From Symbiodinium kawagutii (Eukaryota > Sar > Dinophyceae > Suessiales > Symbiodiniaceae), in NCBI GenBank assembly GCA_009767595.1, contig VSDK01027735.1:546428-610427 (forward strand): a stretch of 64,000 nt of DNA. Direction: 5' to 3'. A program made the position numbers and the translations under genes. Below are positions 33,310 to 43,509 of this stretch, piece after piece. Each line of letters starts with the position of its first letter. The first letter of the stretch is position 1. The notes below the pieces were generated by a model, which made no database searches, was not told where the DNA came from, and saw only the letters and a list, made by a program, of their open reading frames with translations.

Positions 33310-33444
33310 ATGGTGAAGCCACACATCTTGGTTGCTGGTTGCTGCTTCTCCGTGGGCAGCATGCTGGTTGCCAGGCTGCCGGATCACGGCGCGCGAAGCG
33401 ACGTGATTCGCTATGCCTTGATCTATCACCATGGTGGAGACTTG
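33310..33444 (+). CDS. exon of a glycosyltransferase-like protein (2): SDVIRY...GG motif
   Basis: Acceptor CACCAG|ATGGTG and donor GACTTG|GTGAAA enclose 45 codons, phase 0-0, in frame with 32013-32181 and 34841. It carries ARSDVIRYALIYHHGGDL, which matches the (S)D-x-x-R-Y...GG signature in front of the catalytic DxD of sugar-transferring families PF04488/Caps_synth. Joined to the next exon it gives GGDLD, a possible D-x-D across the junction (inference). Confidence 0.62.
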
Positions 33445-33484
33445 GTGAAAACCGCGTGGGGCAACAGAAATGGTGGATCCATAT

Positions 33485-34830
33485 GACTAATGACGGTGAA
33501 TTAGCAGGTTAATGATGGCTAATAGTAGGGGATCATGACTAACAATAGTGGTTAAACAACAACTACTTAGGAGCATTAATACTGGTGGCCAGTGGAGAAT
33601 TATCATGGATAATAATGGTTAATGATGGAGGATCATCACCAACCATAATGATTAACGATGGTTGATTAGCAGGCTAGTAGTGGTTAATATCATCAGCAAC
33701 AAAAATGGCAAAACTCCTACTATATTGATCCATATGGTGATTTCTCACAATGGGATTTTAATGGTTTATAGTAGCGATTGATAAGGGATAATCATAAGCA
33801 ACTATTATAATGATTAGTGAAGTGATAAATATGATATTAGTTGGAAACCAATAAGATGGGTAGAAGCAATGCACCATGACTTCTTGATTGGTTCAGAATT
33901 GCTTGATGAAGATAACGATTCAAGAGTATTCACCAGTCATGACTCCATTGTTTGATATTTTTCATTGTTGGAACTACCATAATTGAATGATGAACATCAG
34001 ATTTATCGACCATCATTGTTGGATATGTTCCATGCACAGACACTGATAGGCAGAGTAATGTTTGCCAGGGATGTCTTCGGGATTGAAGTTGCGGATGCGT
34101 GGTGGTGATGATGATGATGATGATGATGATGGTGATCATGATGGTGATCATGATGGTGATGATGATGACGATGGTCATTACAAAGATGATGCAGATGATG
34201 ATCATTTGATGACCCTGATGAGGTTGACTCAACAATGATCAAAACCATTGCGGTCGTGGCAATGATAACAATAGTCATTATTTTGGACAGCCGGGAAGAT
34301 TTGGGGATGACATAGTTTCTGCAGAGATTTGTGGAATGACAAGTTTCACAAAAAACGAGCACCAATGTGAGCTGTCAAGTCATGCCTGCGAGGTATCTAT
34401 ATGGATACTGATATCTTGATCTTGAGGGACCTGAATGAGGTCCTTGAGACTTGCTTTGCAGCCTTGGCGATCAGGGAATGGAGCGGTCGTTTCCATGAAT
34501 TGGGAAGTGTCAAAGGATGAAAACACAGGGATTTTGTTCAGGAAACCTTTTGGAATCGTAATATTCGCTTAATTTTAGCAGATGGGTGAACGGCCATGTT
34601 CACAATCATTCCACCTTCTGATGCAAAAGATGTTGCTTGAGTTGCTTGTCACCACCACATGTGAAGCTTGTGGCTCAAATTGATGGGATTTGATCCAGAT
34701 ACTAAATTCCTTGAATATCTAGCAATTTGAAATTGCCATACAGGAGAACCCCAATTAAGTCTGTGGGCTAAAACCCTATCCAGCAAAGCACTGACTATCC
34801 AGCAAAGCCCCCACCATCCAGCTCACCAGA
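33485..34830. other. intron-like sequence with (ATG)n
   Basis: Begins with GGTTAATGATGGC motifs. It contains an ATG/GAT trinucleotide run at 34100-34165. The minus frames across it are repeat artefacts. No gene is seen. Confidence 0.55.
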
Positions 34831-34840
34831 ATTGGCCCAG

Positions 34841-34932
34841 GACAAAGTCACAGTGGGTGACTATGATCTCATTTCCTATGCGCACAATAAGAACTGCAAA
34901 GCCTTCAGCTCCAACTTCTTGGCCGGCCGAAA
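34841..34932 (+). CDS. exon of a glycosyltransferase-like protein (3)
   Basis: Acceptor TGGCCCAG|GACAAA and donor CGAAA|GTGTCG. Reads DKVTVGDYDLISYAHNKNCK then AFSSNFLAGR plus AA, phase 0 in and 2 out. The first base of 35347 completes Lys. The pattern of an aromatic/acidic stretch followed by S-N-F-L-A-(x)-x-K resembles the region after the DxD in Caps_synth-type enzymes. Confidence 0.68.
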
Positions 34933-34999
34933 GTGTCGTGGCTGTTGGTTGTTGCTAGTGGTGTCCAGGGGGGGCTAAGCCAGGGCCCAAGGTTGACCT

Positions 35000-35340
35000 C
35001 AGGACCATCCCCAATCAGCCATCATCATTAAGCCGTATCACTCGCCATGACCGAGCATTCAACCATTGATATCAACGATTGGTTATCAATCATCGTAATC
35101 AACGATCATCATGAACCACCATCATCAACCCCCATCATTAAGGATTATCATCAACCAACCATCATTAACCACAATCATTCACCCAGTAATAACCATTCCG
35201 AACCATCCAACCATCCTTAGCAACCACCATCATCAACCCCCATCACTAAGCAAAAACAATAACGAACCATCCAAGCATCCTATGCGCAACCACTGGCCTC
35301 ACCCACCAACCGCCACTGGTCGTCGTGAACCCATGGCGTC
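35000..35340. other. intron 3' part rich in AACCATCATT
   Basis: Long run of ATCATCAACCAACCATCATT-type motifs directly before the acceptor at 35346. Confidence 0.75.
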
Positions 35341-35346
35341 TCCCAG

Positions 35347-35413
35347 GAACAGCCGCTTCATGAAGGCGGTCTGGGAGGCTCAGAAGGAGGCGCTGGCGTC
35401 GCATTGCGAAGAT
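35347..35413 (+). CDS. exon of a glycosyltransferase-like protein (4)
   Basis: Acceptor TCTCCCAG|GAACAG and donor GAAGAT|GTGAGC. After one base it reads NSRFMKAVWEAQKEALASHC then ED, phase 2 in and 0 out. Joined to the previous exon it gives NFLAGRKNSRFMKAVW, typical of the helix after the N/F-x-x-A motif in this enzyme type. Confidence 0.68.
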
Positions 35414-36177
35414 GTGAGCCCGGACAACCACGTGTGCTGCCCCGAAGATTCCAGGAAGAGGCGCCATGGCAGGGCCCAGTGAAGCTTGGGGCAGCCCCCT
35501 GCGGGTCAGCAACGGTGGCCGATGGTGAAGCAAGGTAGGCCCAGGGCTTGGAAGCTGACACCCTACATGGCAATAGGATGAATCCGTTGGTGAAGCTGGT
35601 GCTGGAACTTTGGCGAGCTGGGCTTGCCGCTAGCAGGTGTCCAGTAGGCCTTTTCATTCTTCATTGAAGGTGTCACAGGAAATCCTTCTATCCATAGATG
35701 GTGGTAGATGGTGCATGATGGTGTGTCCAAAGCTCATTCTTGGATAAACGGTGTTTGAGACCCCTTTGAGTCCCTTGAGTATGGTTTCTGCTGGTTTTGG
35801 CATATCTCAGGTGGAGCATCAGAATCTCCGATGAACCAGCCGCAATTGGGAAGCCTCATGGAAGCCCTCACAAACAAAATCCATCAACACGCAGTTGATA
35901 TCAGTCACTGTTGTTCCCAGTGTTGATAGTCAAGACTCAAGAAATCAATCAGTCACTCGTTAGACTTATAGTCTCGTTCATTGATATTTATGTTTGACAC
36001 TCAGTTGATATATCAACCATGTTGTTCCACAAATGGTGGTACCAACCATCCAATCATAACCTTTATTAGTAGGGAAGCTGTCCATCATTTTTGGACAAAC
36101 CCTTGTTGATTGTTCTACATCCCCATGGATGCGGGGCTTCGATCATGTCGTGATCATGTTGGACCCATCCCTTTCAG

Positions 36178-36218
36178 ATCGAAGGTGTCACGTTCACTGG
36201 GGCGGTGCTGGCGAGATG
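36178..36218 (+). CDS. exon of a glycosyltransferase-like protein (5), micro-exon
   Basis: Acceptor CCTTTCAG|ATCGAA and donor GCGAGATG|GTGTCG. Reads IEGVTFTGAVLAR (41 bp, phase 0 in and 2 out) and would continue ...CED-IEGVTFTGAVLAR, matching the G-P/T-G-x-L-x-R segment near the end of such domains. The next exon of the chain was not identified. Confidence 0.52.
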
Positions 36219-36399
36219 GTGTCGCACCCCGTGTTCGATCGCATGGCGCCAGAGATGAAAAGCTATTGTTACGCTGAGGAGGACCAAAGCGATCACCAGG
36301 GCAGCAGATGGAATGATGTCTTTCAATGTTGCATCATGTTGGATCCATATCAATGAATTTACCAGCCATTTTTCATGGTACAGTACCATTTGTTTGAGG

Positions 36400-36700
36400 T
36401 GAAGTGCAGTGATTTACTAAGATTGGGATCTACCACTATTGTTGATCAAAGCTCGGGGTGACAAAAGCTGGAACAGAAAACTCTCAAGTATTGGAGCATG
36501 GCTGTACTTAGAGTGCTAGCCAATTATGATTCACTATACGGTATGGTAGGGATACATCTGATTAATGATGGTGACTGTCATGAGACCGGACAATGAAGAA
36601 GTGAAATGGATTTACTACTGATGGCTGATCATTTTAACCGCTTGGTTTTCCAGCCCACTTTTGCTGATTTATTCCAAAGATGGTCGCCTCAAACCTTGAA
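36400..36700. other. intron-like sequence
   Basis: No supported gene or element. Confidence 0.4.
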
Positions 36701-36926
36701 ATCTAAACAGGTGACGCGACTCAAACAAAGGTTGCGAAGATATGCTGTGGATGTTTGAGGCGGCATTGCTCTGCACTGCTGATCTTGCTGTGGGTCAATA
36801 TTAGCCATCCGAAAGAGGGGTAGATTCGGGTAGATGAACCTCCCATCGGATAGACTATTCTGGTCATGATATGTGATGTGAACAGCTGGGGTGCAGGGTA
36901 TTGACCTACAGCCACATGAGCATCGG

Positions 36927-37498
36927 TCAAACATGTAGACCCTCACTGTGCACTTGTGAACTACACACATGATCTGGAACTTTGACGATAATGACCACGC
37001 TTTGCAATGGAAGTAAAGCAGCAGGAAGTGCTTGAGCAAATAGCGTGATATTGGTCTTAACATCTGATGGAAACAGTTGAAACACAATTTTCTGACAGGG
37101 AAATTTCCTTCTTGAACTTCTTGTTTGTTTGTTGTCCAGATTCACAGTACACCTTTCATTGGGAATATATTCACCGTTGATTCGAATGTTCGCAAGTGAT
37201 TGGTTTTTGAAATTACCCAAAGAACAGATTTGATCTTGACTTCGTTGGGTGATTGGTTTTGGAAGTTCCATTGTTCTTACCCAATTTCTAGACCTGCCAA
37301 TGTGTGGCACGAGGATGGCGAATCCTTTGCACCTGAAGGCACCACTCTCCGCAGGTTGCAGGTTGCATCTGATGGTTCATTCGCAACTTCGAAGACCAGC
37401 AACTGAGTCTCCTCAAAGGGAAGAACTGTAGGTGAAAATCCCAACAATTGCTGTTGGCTGTCTCGCAAAAACCCGACTTGTTGGACTAGGACCAGCAC
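36927..37498 (-). pseudogene. protein-like remnant, minus strand, with one frame shift
   Basis: Minus frame 37277-37498 (FLRDSQQQLLGFSPTVLPFE, then VANEPSDATCNLRRVV) is followed by minus frame 36927-37310 (SLANIRINGEYIPNERCTVN ... FAQALPAALLPLQSVVIIVK). They are offset at about 37277-37310, as after an indel, and together give about 190 protein-like residues. No family is recognised. It is probably transposon-derived. Confidence 0.35.
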
Positions 37499-37718
37499 AC
37501 TCGTATTGCCGTATAGCGATATATGATGATATATGGCATTGATTTGGCATGATTTAAGTCCAAGAGATTCACCCCAAGCCTGGCTTGTCCTAGCCTCAGG
37601 TTAGACAAAGAGACAAAGGGATAGCTGGATGGACAAATAGATGAAAGATGATGAAATCACTCTAGATTCACATGGTCTAGCATTCCATCCCTACATGCAT
37701 ACCGTACGTTTGTAAAAG

Positions 37719-37863
37719 CCACCAATCATCCCGCTGGACCTTTCTGGGACGCCATCCAGCAGCTTGCAGGCATGGGAACGGTACTCTTCACCAAGCGAAA
37801 GCTGGCGGATGCCTTGCCATTTTTCAAATCCGTCAAGACCAAGGAGCAGCGCAGCCTCGGATG
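37719..37863 (+). CDS. exon, unknown protein
   Basis: Acceptor TGTAAAAG|CCACC and donor TCGGATG|GTGAGC. Reads TNHPAGPFWDAIQQLAGMGT then VLFTKRKLADALPFFKSVKT and KEQRSLG, phase 1 in and 2 out. It sits between the glycosyltransferase chain and the cysteine-module chain, but its phase does not fit 36218 directly. Confidence 0.52.
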
Positions 37864-38390
37864 GTGAGCTGCGCTTGCTGAACTGAACCCTGCTAATCCT
37901 CACCCATTACAATCTTCATATGAGCAGGCCACTGATTAATAGTAAAAGCAGTTACCTTTTGATACGGCATTAATTGTGGGAATTTTGTGTTTGGCATGGA
38001 AAACGAATAGGTTCGCCCGAAAAAACGAGTATCAAATTTTGAACCGAGGTACGTTTTGATATGTGACACGAGTAGGTCTGCCCCAAAAAACGAGATAAAA
38101 CAATATGATTGGATCATCATTGTTCAAGTTTGATTTGAGATACCGCGTTTGTGGAACGAGTTGGTTTCCTACACATGATGCATTTAAACATGTAAAACAA
38201 GTTGGTTTCTTACCCGAACGAGTTCAAAAATCGAGTTCATGAATTCGCGTTCGGATTTCAAACACTAATTTAGTCAGCGTCTTGGGGGAAGTCGCATATA
38301 GTAAGAAGTACATAGCCAGCTGGATTTTATCTAAGAACATCTATAGTTTAGAGATACTGTATAGCTAGTGTACCTATAGATATTGTAGAT
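37864..38390. other. intron-like sequence
   Basis: Repeated (A/C)CGAGT(A/T)GGTTT(C/T) boxes (about 38004-38220) of unknown origin. No gene is seen. Confidence 0.45.
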
Positions 38391-38396
38391 GGGAAG

Positions 38397-38512
38397 GTGT
38401 TGATGCTTCCATTTCTACGGGCTACCTGGTGTTCACGGCGCGCTGCCAGAAGCCATTGGATCGCTTGGCCTATCATCTCTTCAATGCGCAGGGCTTCCAG
38501 AGGCTGCGGGGT
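38397..38512 (+). CDS. exon, unknown protein
   Basis: After GGGAAG|GTGTTG the frame reads VDASISTGYLVFTARCQKPL then DRLAYHLFNAQGFQRL, ending near CTGCGGG|GTGGTG. Strong coding appearance and GC-rich against its flanks. Acceptor and donor phases are not settled. No family is recognised. Confidence 0.5.
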
Positions 38513-38599
38513 GGTGGGAAGGGGGTGCTTGGTTGAGGGATGGGTTCAACTACCTGGTTTTAGACATTCAATTGAACCAAAGTCTAAAGGTGGTTCGAA

Positions 38600-38830
38600 T
38601 CAGATTTGGTAAGTTTCTAATTAACATACTTATTGACGGTATACCGGTTCAAATAAAATTTGGTAAGTTTCTACCTAAGATAGTTATTGACAGTATGCTG
38701 GTTCAAATAAAACTTCGTAAGTTTCCAATTAACATAATCATTGACAGCATACTTGGTTTCAATCAAATATGTGGAAAGTTGAAACATCAAATTTCAAACT
38801 GGTGGATGGTTTCAAGATACTTTGTTGATG
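38600..38830. repeat. three copies of an about 63-bp repeat
   Basis: GGTAAGTTTCTAATTAACAT-like units recur at about 38608, 38663 and 38717 (T(T/C)GGTTCAAATAAAATTTGGT spacing). Non-coding. Confidence 0.7.
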
Positions 38831-39017
38831 TTCAACCATGGTGTTTGGGATGATGGTTTCTGATTGAGTAGAAAGTAGGTCTTGGAGGGGGCAACCAGCT
38901 CTTCAAAGATCTTCTAAGTATACTAAAGCGGAAATTTCACCGTTCCGTTCCGTGCCACAGCGACTGGCCGCAGGGAGTATGATGGCAGCGCCATTTTCGA
39001 CCCGAGTCTCTTCGTAG

Positions 39018-39134
39018 GAGCCCTCTTTCGCAAGAGTCGCTCGCATCAGACGACTTCGATTTTGGGCGGTTGATTTTGCCAGATTTTGAGGGTTCCGCGC
39101 GAGGTGATTTGGTGGATGGCTTGTCAGTACCCAA
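39018..39134 (+). CDS. probable exon leading into the cysteine-module gene
   Basis: Possible acceptor TTCGTAG|GAGCCC and donor CCCAA|GTAAAG. Reads SPLSQESLASDDFDFGRLIL then PDFEGSARGDLVDGLSVP plus AA (phase 2 out). The first base of the exon at 40894 completes Lys, giving SVPKYCASEGEM. The acidic linker resembles the linker before module 2. An overlapping frame (FDPSLFVGALFRK) is also open, so the acceptor is uncertain. Confidence 0.45.
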
Positions 39135-39819
39135 GTAAAGGTGCTGGTTGACCTCACCCCAAGAGCAACAGCCCTTGATCGGTCAATGGCTGTTGCCAGT
39201 CCAAACTGCAACTAGGAACTCCAATTCGTCACGGTGGGGAGGTGCCCACAGGGTCGAAGCATCTACTTCGTGGAATAATCGGATGTGATCTGCAATCATA
39301 GCATACATATTGAATGATTACCATTGGATACTTTATGTCTCAGGACGTCAAAGGGTGGCATGGTCCCTCAAGTACCACCCTGTTTGTACGAGGGCGTTTT
39401 GATCACCTGTGGGTCATGAGAATTTTCTGGGGAATTGAATCAAAATATGTGATTTAGCCACACCTGAAGAATTTGTTCATGTGATGAGTCCGGCACTAAT
39501 GCTCCAATGAGGTGTACTATTAGCTAGTTATCAGTTATTCATATATATGTAATTACACGCATAAGTGCACATACCACGACATACCCAATTGAGGCTCACT
39601 TTTGGGCAATTACAATCATACAACCAGCAACAAATGAATTATAATATCGACCATATTTGAAGCTTTCCTTAATTTTGTCCATGAATATTGGTATTTGGTG
39701 GGTAGACTCTTGGGCTTGTTGACATATTCCCTGCAATTATATAGTTTAAGGTATTGATTTTGTCCGTATCAATAGCATCATAGCATTGTTCTTCAGATCA
39801 TCGTTTGATGACAAATGAT

Positions 39820-40004
39820 TCATTTGCTATCATCATCATGATCACCACCATCACCATCATCACCATCATCACCATCATCACCACCATCATCATCACCACC
39901 ACCATCACCATCATCACCATCATCATCATCATCATCATCACCATCATCACCATCATCACCATCATCATCACCATCATCATCACCACCACCATCACCATCA
40001 TCAC

Positions 40005-40049
<45 letters not shown>

Positions 40050-40133
40050 CATCATCATCATCCTCATCGTCATCCTCATCCTCATCGCCGCCACCACCGC
40101 CACCATCACCACCACCACCATCACCATCATCAC

Positions 40134-40172
<39 letters not shown>

Positions 40173-40175
40173 CAT
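39820..40175. repeat. (ATC)n/(ACC)n microsatellite
   Basis: About 355 bp of ATC, ACC and occasional CTC/GTC triplets. All long frames over it are artefacts. Confidence 0.97.
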
Positions 40176-40893
40176 GTTTTTCTAAAGTAGAAAGTCCCAA
40201 TCAATTCTGTCCAGTTCGTACCTCACAGATTTGACCCACACATCTAGGTGCTGCGCATGCCCTTAGGTTTGGGCAACATCACTTTGCCACATATGCCGGC
40301 AGATGATGGCCCTGCCACGTGCCCTGACTCAGAATTTCGCTTGGCGATGCCTTTGGAATGTCAAAGCCATTGTTTATGGTTAATGGCATTATGGCAAGTG
40401 ATTCATGGTTAAGAACCATCAGCACAAAGCAAGAATAATGACTTACTGATAGTGTCGTTTGTTTCTTACCAAAGGTATGCACCGGATATATCAGCGGATG
40501 CTGCCATGTGGTGCATTCTCTACTTCAAAATCATGCATGCAACTGGTGGGTTTGAGGTCCTTATGGATGTTGTAGCCTCTTATGATGAATCTGGCATCGA
40601 TGGGTGCTGTTGTTTGGGGTCCCCAGACATCTCTGAGAATTCACATTTGCGTCCTAAAGGGATCTAAAGGGTATCCTTCACATTTCGTTGGATGAGTTGT
40701 TCCGTTTTTTTTAAAATAATATATTGAATTTGGCACTTCCAGAATGATATCCCAGTTAGTGTTCTGAGAAACCTCTGCGTGTGAATCGTGAATGCTGTGA
40801 AATTCATTCTGCTTATGCTACTTCTTGATGAAGAAAGTTGCTGCTCCTGTCATGGCACCACTAGTTTGGACGAGTTGATGCCAGTATCGCCAG

Positions 40894-40969
40894 GTACTGC
40901 GCTTCAGAGGGTGAGATGTGCCGCTGCAGTGGCCGAGTCTACTTTGGCCGCAAGTTCGACAACGATCAG
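40894..40969 (+). CDS. cysteine-module gene, exon 1: module 1 N-terminal part
   Basis: Acceptor TCGCCAG|GTACTG; donor GATCAG|GCAGCG, a GC donor. After one base it reads YCASEGEMCRCSGRVYFGRK then FDNDQ (phase 2 in, 0 out). This is the first third of a module C-x-C-x-G-x-V-x-F-GRK. I recall similar modules in dinoflagellate proteins but know no family name. The cysteine pattern suggests a disulfide-stabilised extracellular fold (inference). A GT donor five bases on (GCAGC|GTAAAT) would break the frame to the next exon. The homologous exon at 44373 uses the same GC donor position. Confidence 0.72.
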
Positions 40970-41106
40970 GCAGCGTAAATGAGCTCCCGGTGGATTTAGG
41001 TAACCTAACGACAGTGAATGTTTAGCCAGGGCCATTTGACCCTCGTTTGGTTTCACATGAGCGTTTAAGCCACCTGCAGGTTCGGGGGAAATCCCGAAAA
41101 CCAATT

Positions 41107-41223
41107 GGCTATGGGTCAATATCAATCAACCAGCTAATGGGTGATAATCACCAGCAACAATAAGGAAAACCATGGTCAATGATAGGGGAACCAGGGGGAC
41201 TAAGGGTGAACTGACCCACAGCC
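41107..41223. mobile_element. MITE family B, copy B3 (inverted)
   Basis: Ends GGCTATGGGTCAATA and GAACTGACCCACAGCC, with AATT duplicated at 41103-41106 and 41224-41227. It lies only 20 bp from B4 in opposite orientation. Confidence 0.85.
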
Positions 41224-41243
41224 AATTAATGATGGATCCACAT

Positions 41244-41356
41244 GGCAGTGGGTCAAAACCCCGTACCCCTGGTTCCCCTTATTAACCATTGTTTTCCCTA
41301 TGAAATTGGTGGTGGAAATCCCCCATTAGTTGGTTGGTTAATAATGACCCATAGCC
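41244..41356. mobile_element. MITE family B, copy B4
   Basis: Ends GGCAGTGGGTCAAAACCCC and TAATGACCCATAGCC, flanked by ACAT at 41240-41243 and 41357-41360. It lies inside the first intron of the cysteine-module gene, 55 bp before exon 2. Confidence 0.86.
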
Positions 41357-41411
41357 ACATTCATGAACCACGACCATATTTGATCAGCACTGCCCTTCCA
41401 CCTCCGGGCAG

Positions 41412-41501
41412 ATCAAGAGTTTCTCGCAGGACGGCGATCGTTTGACGTTGTCGGAAATGACCCTGGCGCAACATCGCAGCAAGGTCATCAATGGTGACAT
41501 T
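41412..41501 (+). CDS. cysteine-module gene, exon 2: module 1 middle part
   Basis: Acceptor CCGGGCAG|ATCAAG; donor GACATT|GCCACA (GC donor). Exactly 30 codons, IKSFSQDGDRLTLSEMTLAQ then HRSKVINGDI, phase 0-0. It aligns with the homologous middle exon at 44626 (LTLSEMTLAQHRSK versus LSLAETVSSVYRAK). It joins in frame to exons 1 and 3. Confidence 0.7.
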
Positions 41502-41553
41502 GCCACATGGCAGATGTGATGGTTTCTGAAGTCACTGGTAAGCCCAAAGCTAT

Positions 41554-41671
41554 GGATGGTTTTTTTGGTGGTACATTTATTGGTGGCTTACTTATGGTCA
41601 TAATGGTTGGTTTATTACTCAAAATGATTAAAATTGGATGATTTGGGGGTACCCTAGTTTGAGAAACACCC
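41554..41671. mobile_element. MITE family A, copy A13
   Basis: Reverse core (GGTTGGTTTATTACTCAAAA ... TTGGATGATTTGGGGGTACC) and right end TAGTTTGAGAAACACCC; the left end is eroded (GGATGGTTTTTTTGG). Right flank ATAT, left flank CTAT. Confidence 0.7.
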
Positions 41672-41679
41672 ATATCCAA

Positions 41680-42540
41680 ACCCTCCCTCTGAATAAGATG
41701 TTATTATTGGTAGGAGTTTCATTGGAATGATCTCACACTGATCGAATATATGATTGGGCACACCCGTCACCAGGTTTGCAGTAGGATGAACGATCTTACG
41801 TGTTATATTGAGCTGGGGGCGAACTGATAGATACTGAGGGAACGCGACGCTGCTACAAGCAACACCAACATCACGTCTCTTCGAATTTCTTCACAATGAT
41901 CAACTCCTAAGCTGCTTGGTTTTCCACGTTCAGAATGGCTGTCTCTTTGCGGGCCACTTTGAGCCACGCCATTTCAGTGGTGACAGCACTGGCTAATGGT
42001 TCAAGCATGTCTTGTGCCCATTCCTCCCTGGATGGTTACAAAAAACAATAGAGATAACCGTCATAAGTAATTGTTCATCATTGTTCGGGAATATTTGCCA
42101 CTGCAAAGGTATGTCAATTATAGAGTGGCCATTTGCCATTACGAGCATTGATCCGTTGCATTTCTCGACCAATATTGACACAATCTATGCGCCTGTATGA
42201 AAGATCACTCAAATAGAGCCAAAAGACTGCCATGAACAAACCCACCGTAAAATTAAGACTATTCTTTCTTCATGAGAATCAACCACTGGTAGTTGAATAC
42301 AAATCAACACTCACAACATCACGAATAGAGCCAAACAACACTAGCATTCACCAACTGCAAGTGATTCTTCATTAATTCCATTAAACAAAATGTGGTTAAC
42401 CAATGAATTAAACACATGATGTATTCTGGCATTGATTATATAGTTTGCATATCCCCTATTGTTGGGTACTATGCCCCCTTATCAGCCATGAACAGCAGCC
42501 AGGCAAAACCATTGCTTGGTAAATGAAACCTTGCAAAATC
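41680..42540. other. intron of the cysteine-module gene
   Basis: No element or gene recognised. The 3' part has AATCAACCACTGG and CAACACTCACAACATC motifs. Confidence 0.5.
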
Positions 42541-42556
42541 ACGATCCGACGCTGAG

Positions 42557-42622
42557 GCCTGCACCACAGGAAACTTCGAGTCCGATCCACAGATCAACCG
42601 TCCCAAGCAGTGCTTGTGCCAG
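42557..42622 (+). CDS. cysteine-module gene, exon 3: module 1 C-terminal part
   Basis: Acceptor CGCTGAG|GCCTGC and donor TGCCAG|GTCAGC. 22 codons (ACTTGNFESDPQINRPKQCL, then CQ), phase 0-0. It completes module 1 with the F-x-x-DP ... K-x-C-x-C ending. Followed by GGTGTTAATGGCTGGTGG-type intron sequence. Confidence 0.72.
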
Positions 42623-42629
42623 GTCAGCA

Positions 42630-43350
42630 GATGCCGGTGGTGCCGTGGGTGCTGGGTGTTAATGGCTGGTGGATGACACATGAATCTGGTTGATGAACGG
42701 TTGGTTAATGCTATTAATGTTATGATAATAGTGGATTCATGGTTAATGATTGATAGTAATGGTTGATGATACCATGGCTTCAATTACTGATTGATTTGGT
42801 TGATTTTGATATATTTTGATAGTAATCGGTTATCGATCTACCAGATAAGGCACTATGGACCTACACTGACAATACTTTGAACTACATTCGGCAATAGTCA
42901 GTTGATCATGGTGTGCTTGCAATGGGGAATCCTTGCTGTAATTACTGATGCATTGAGGGTTCATTGTTCATCTAGCTGCTAGCTGGTGATTTTCAGGGAG
43001 CTAAGGAGCCAGGGGTATTCCTAAATCCCTTTAAAGGGGGAGCTAAAGAGCTAGTGGTGAAACCAGATGGTAGTCATTGATAGCCAACTCAAGTAGTGGT
43101 TGATGCGGAAGGACTGAAGGACTACGGAAGGACTGAGGATTCACCGCTTCGCATATTCTCTCAGCGGTAGCAGCTACCAGTGGCCCTTTCCTGAAACATT
43201 TCCTCGACTTTCCTTCATCAACCATTCAATTCATAAACCATCAAGCATTTATCACATTTTATCACCACTGACTCACTACTGACTCAGCATAAGCATGCAT
43301 AAGCTATAACCTTAAAGCACTGAGTCATCACCAAGAACCGGGCGCAGCCG
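42630..43350. other. intron of the cysteine-module gene
   Basis: ATGGTTAATGATTG-rich on the 5' side and CATCAACCATTC on the 3' side. Includes GGAGCTAAGGAGCC ... TTTAAAGGGGGAGCTAAAGA, a short inverted repeat at about 42998-43045. Confidence 0.5.
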
Positions 43351-43361
43351 TCTCACCACAG

Positions 43362-43438
43362 GCGATGACTGGTCTTCCGAAGCCTAAGAGCCCGGCGGAC
43401 GATGGCCCTGCCAGCATTTGTGCCAACGAAGGGGAGAT
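43362..43438 (+). CDS. cysteine-module gene, exon 4: linker and start of module 2
   Basis: Acceptor CACCACAG|GCGATG and donor GAGAT|GTCCCT. Reads AMTGLPKPKSPADDGPASIC then ANEGE plus AT (phase 0 in, 2 out). The next exon supplies G, giving CANEGEM-CHC, directly parallel to CASEGEM-CRC in module 1. A proline/acid-rich linker separates the modules. Confidence 0.66.
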
Positions 43439-43509
43439 GTCCCTCAGCGCAGCTGGGAGGGGCTTGGCCGGCTGGGTGTGCAGTCGCCTTGTTTTTGCTG
43501 GTCGTCCAC

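Noticed and set aside
36174..36389. Minus-strand frame with a hydrophobic helix (ALVIALVLLSVTIAF)
   Set aside because: It is antisense to the plus-strand micro-exon 36178-36218, which fits the glycosyltransferase chain in phase. The helix is probably a shadow.
37290..37405. Plus-strand exon-like peptide PANVWHEDGESFAPEGTTLR
   Set aside because: Antisense to the minus-strand remnant. Joining it to 36218 creates a stop codon.
39798..40200. Long Met-, Asp- or Ile-rich ORFs
   Set aside because: Produced by the ATC trinucleotide run. Every frame is open because the repeat lacks stops. The same applies to 7838-8223, 28838-29195, 33930-34365 and 59622-60428.
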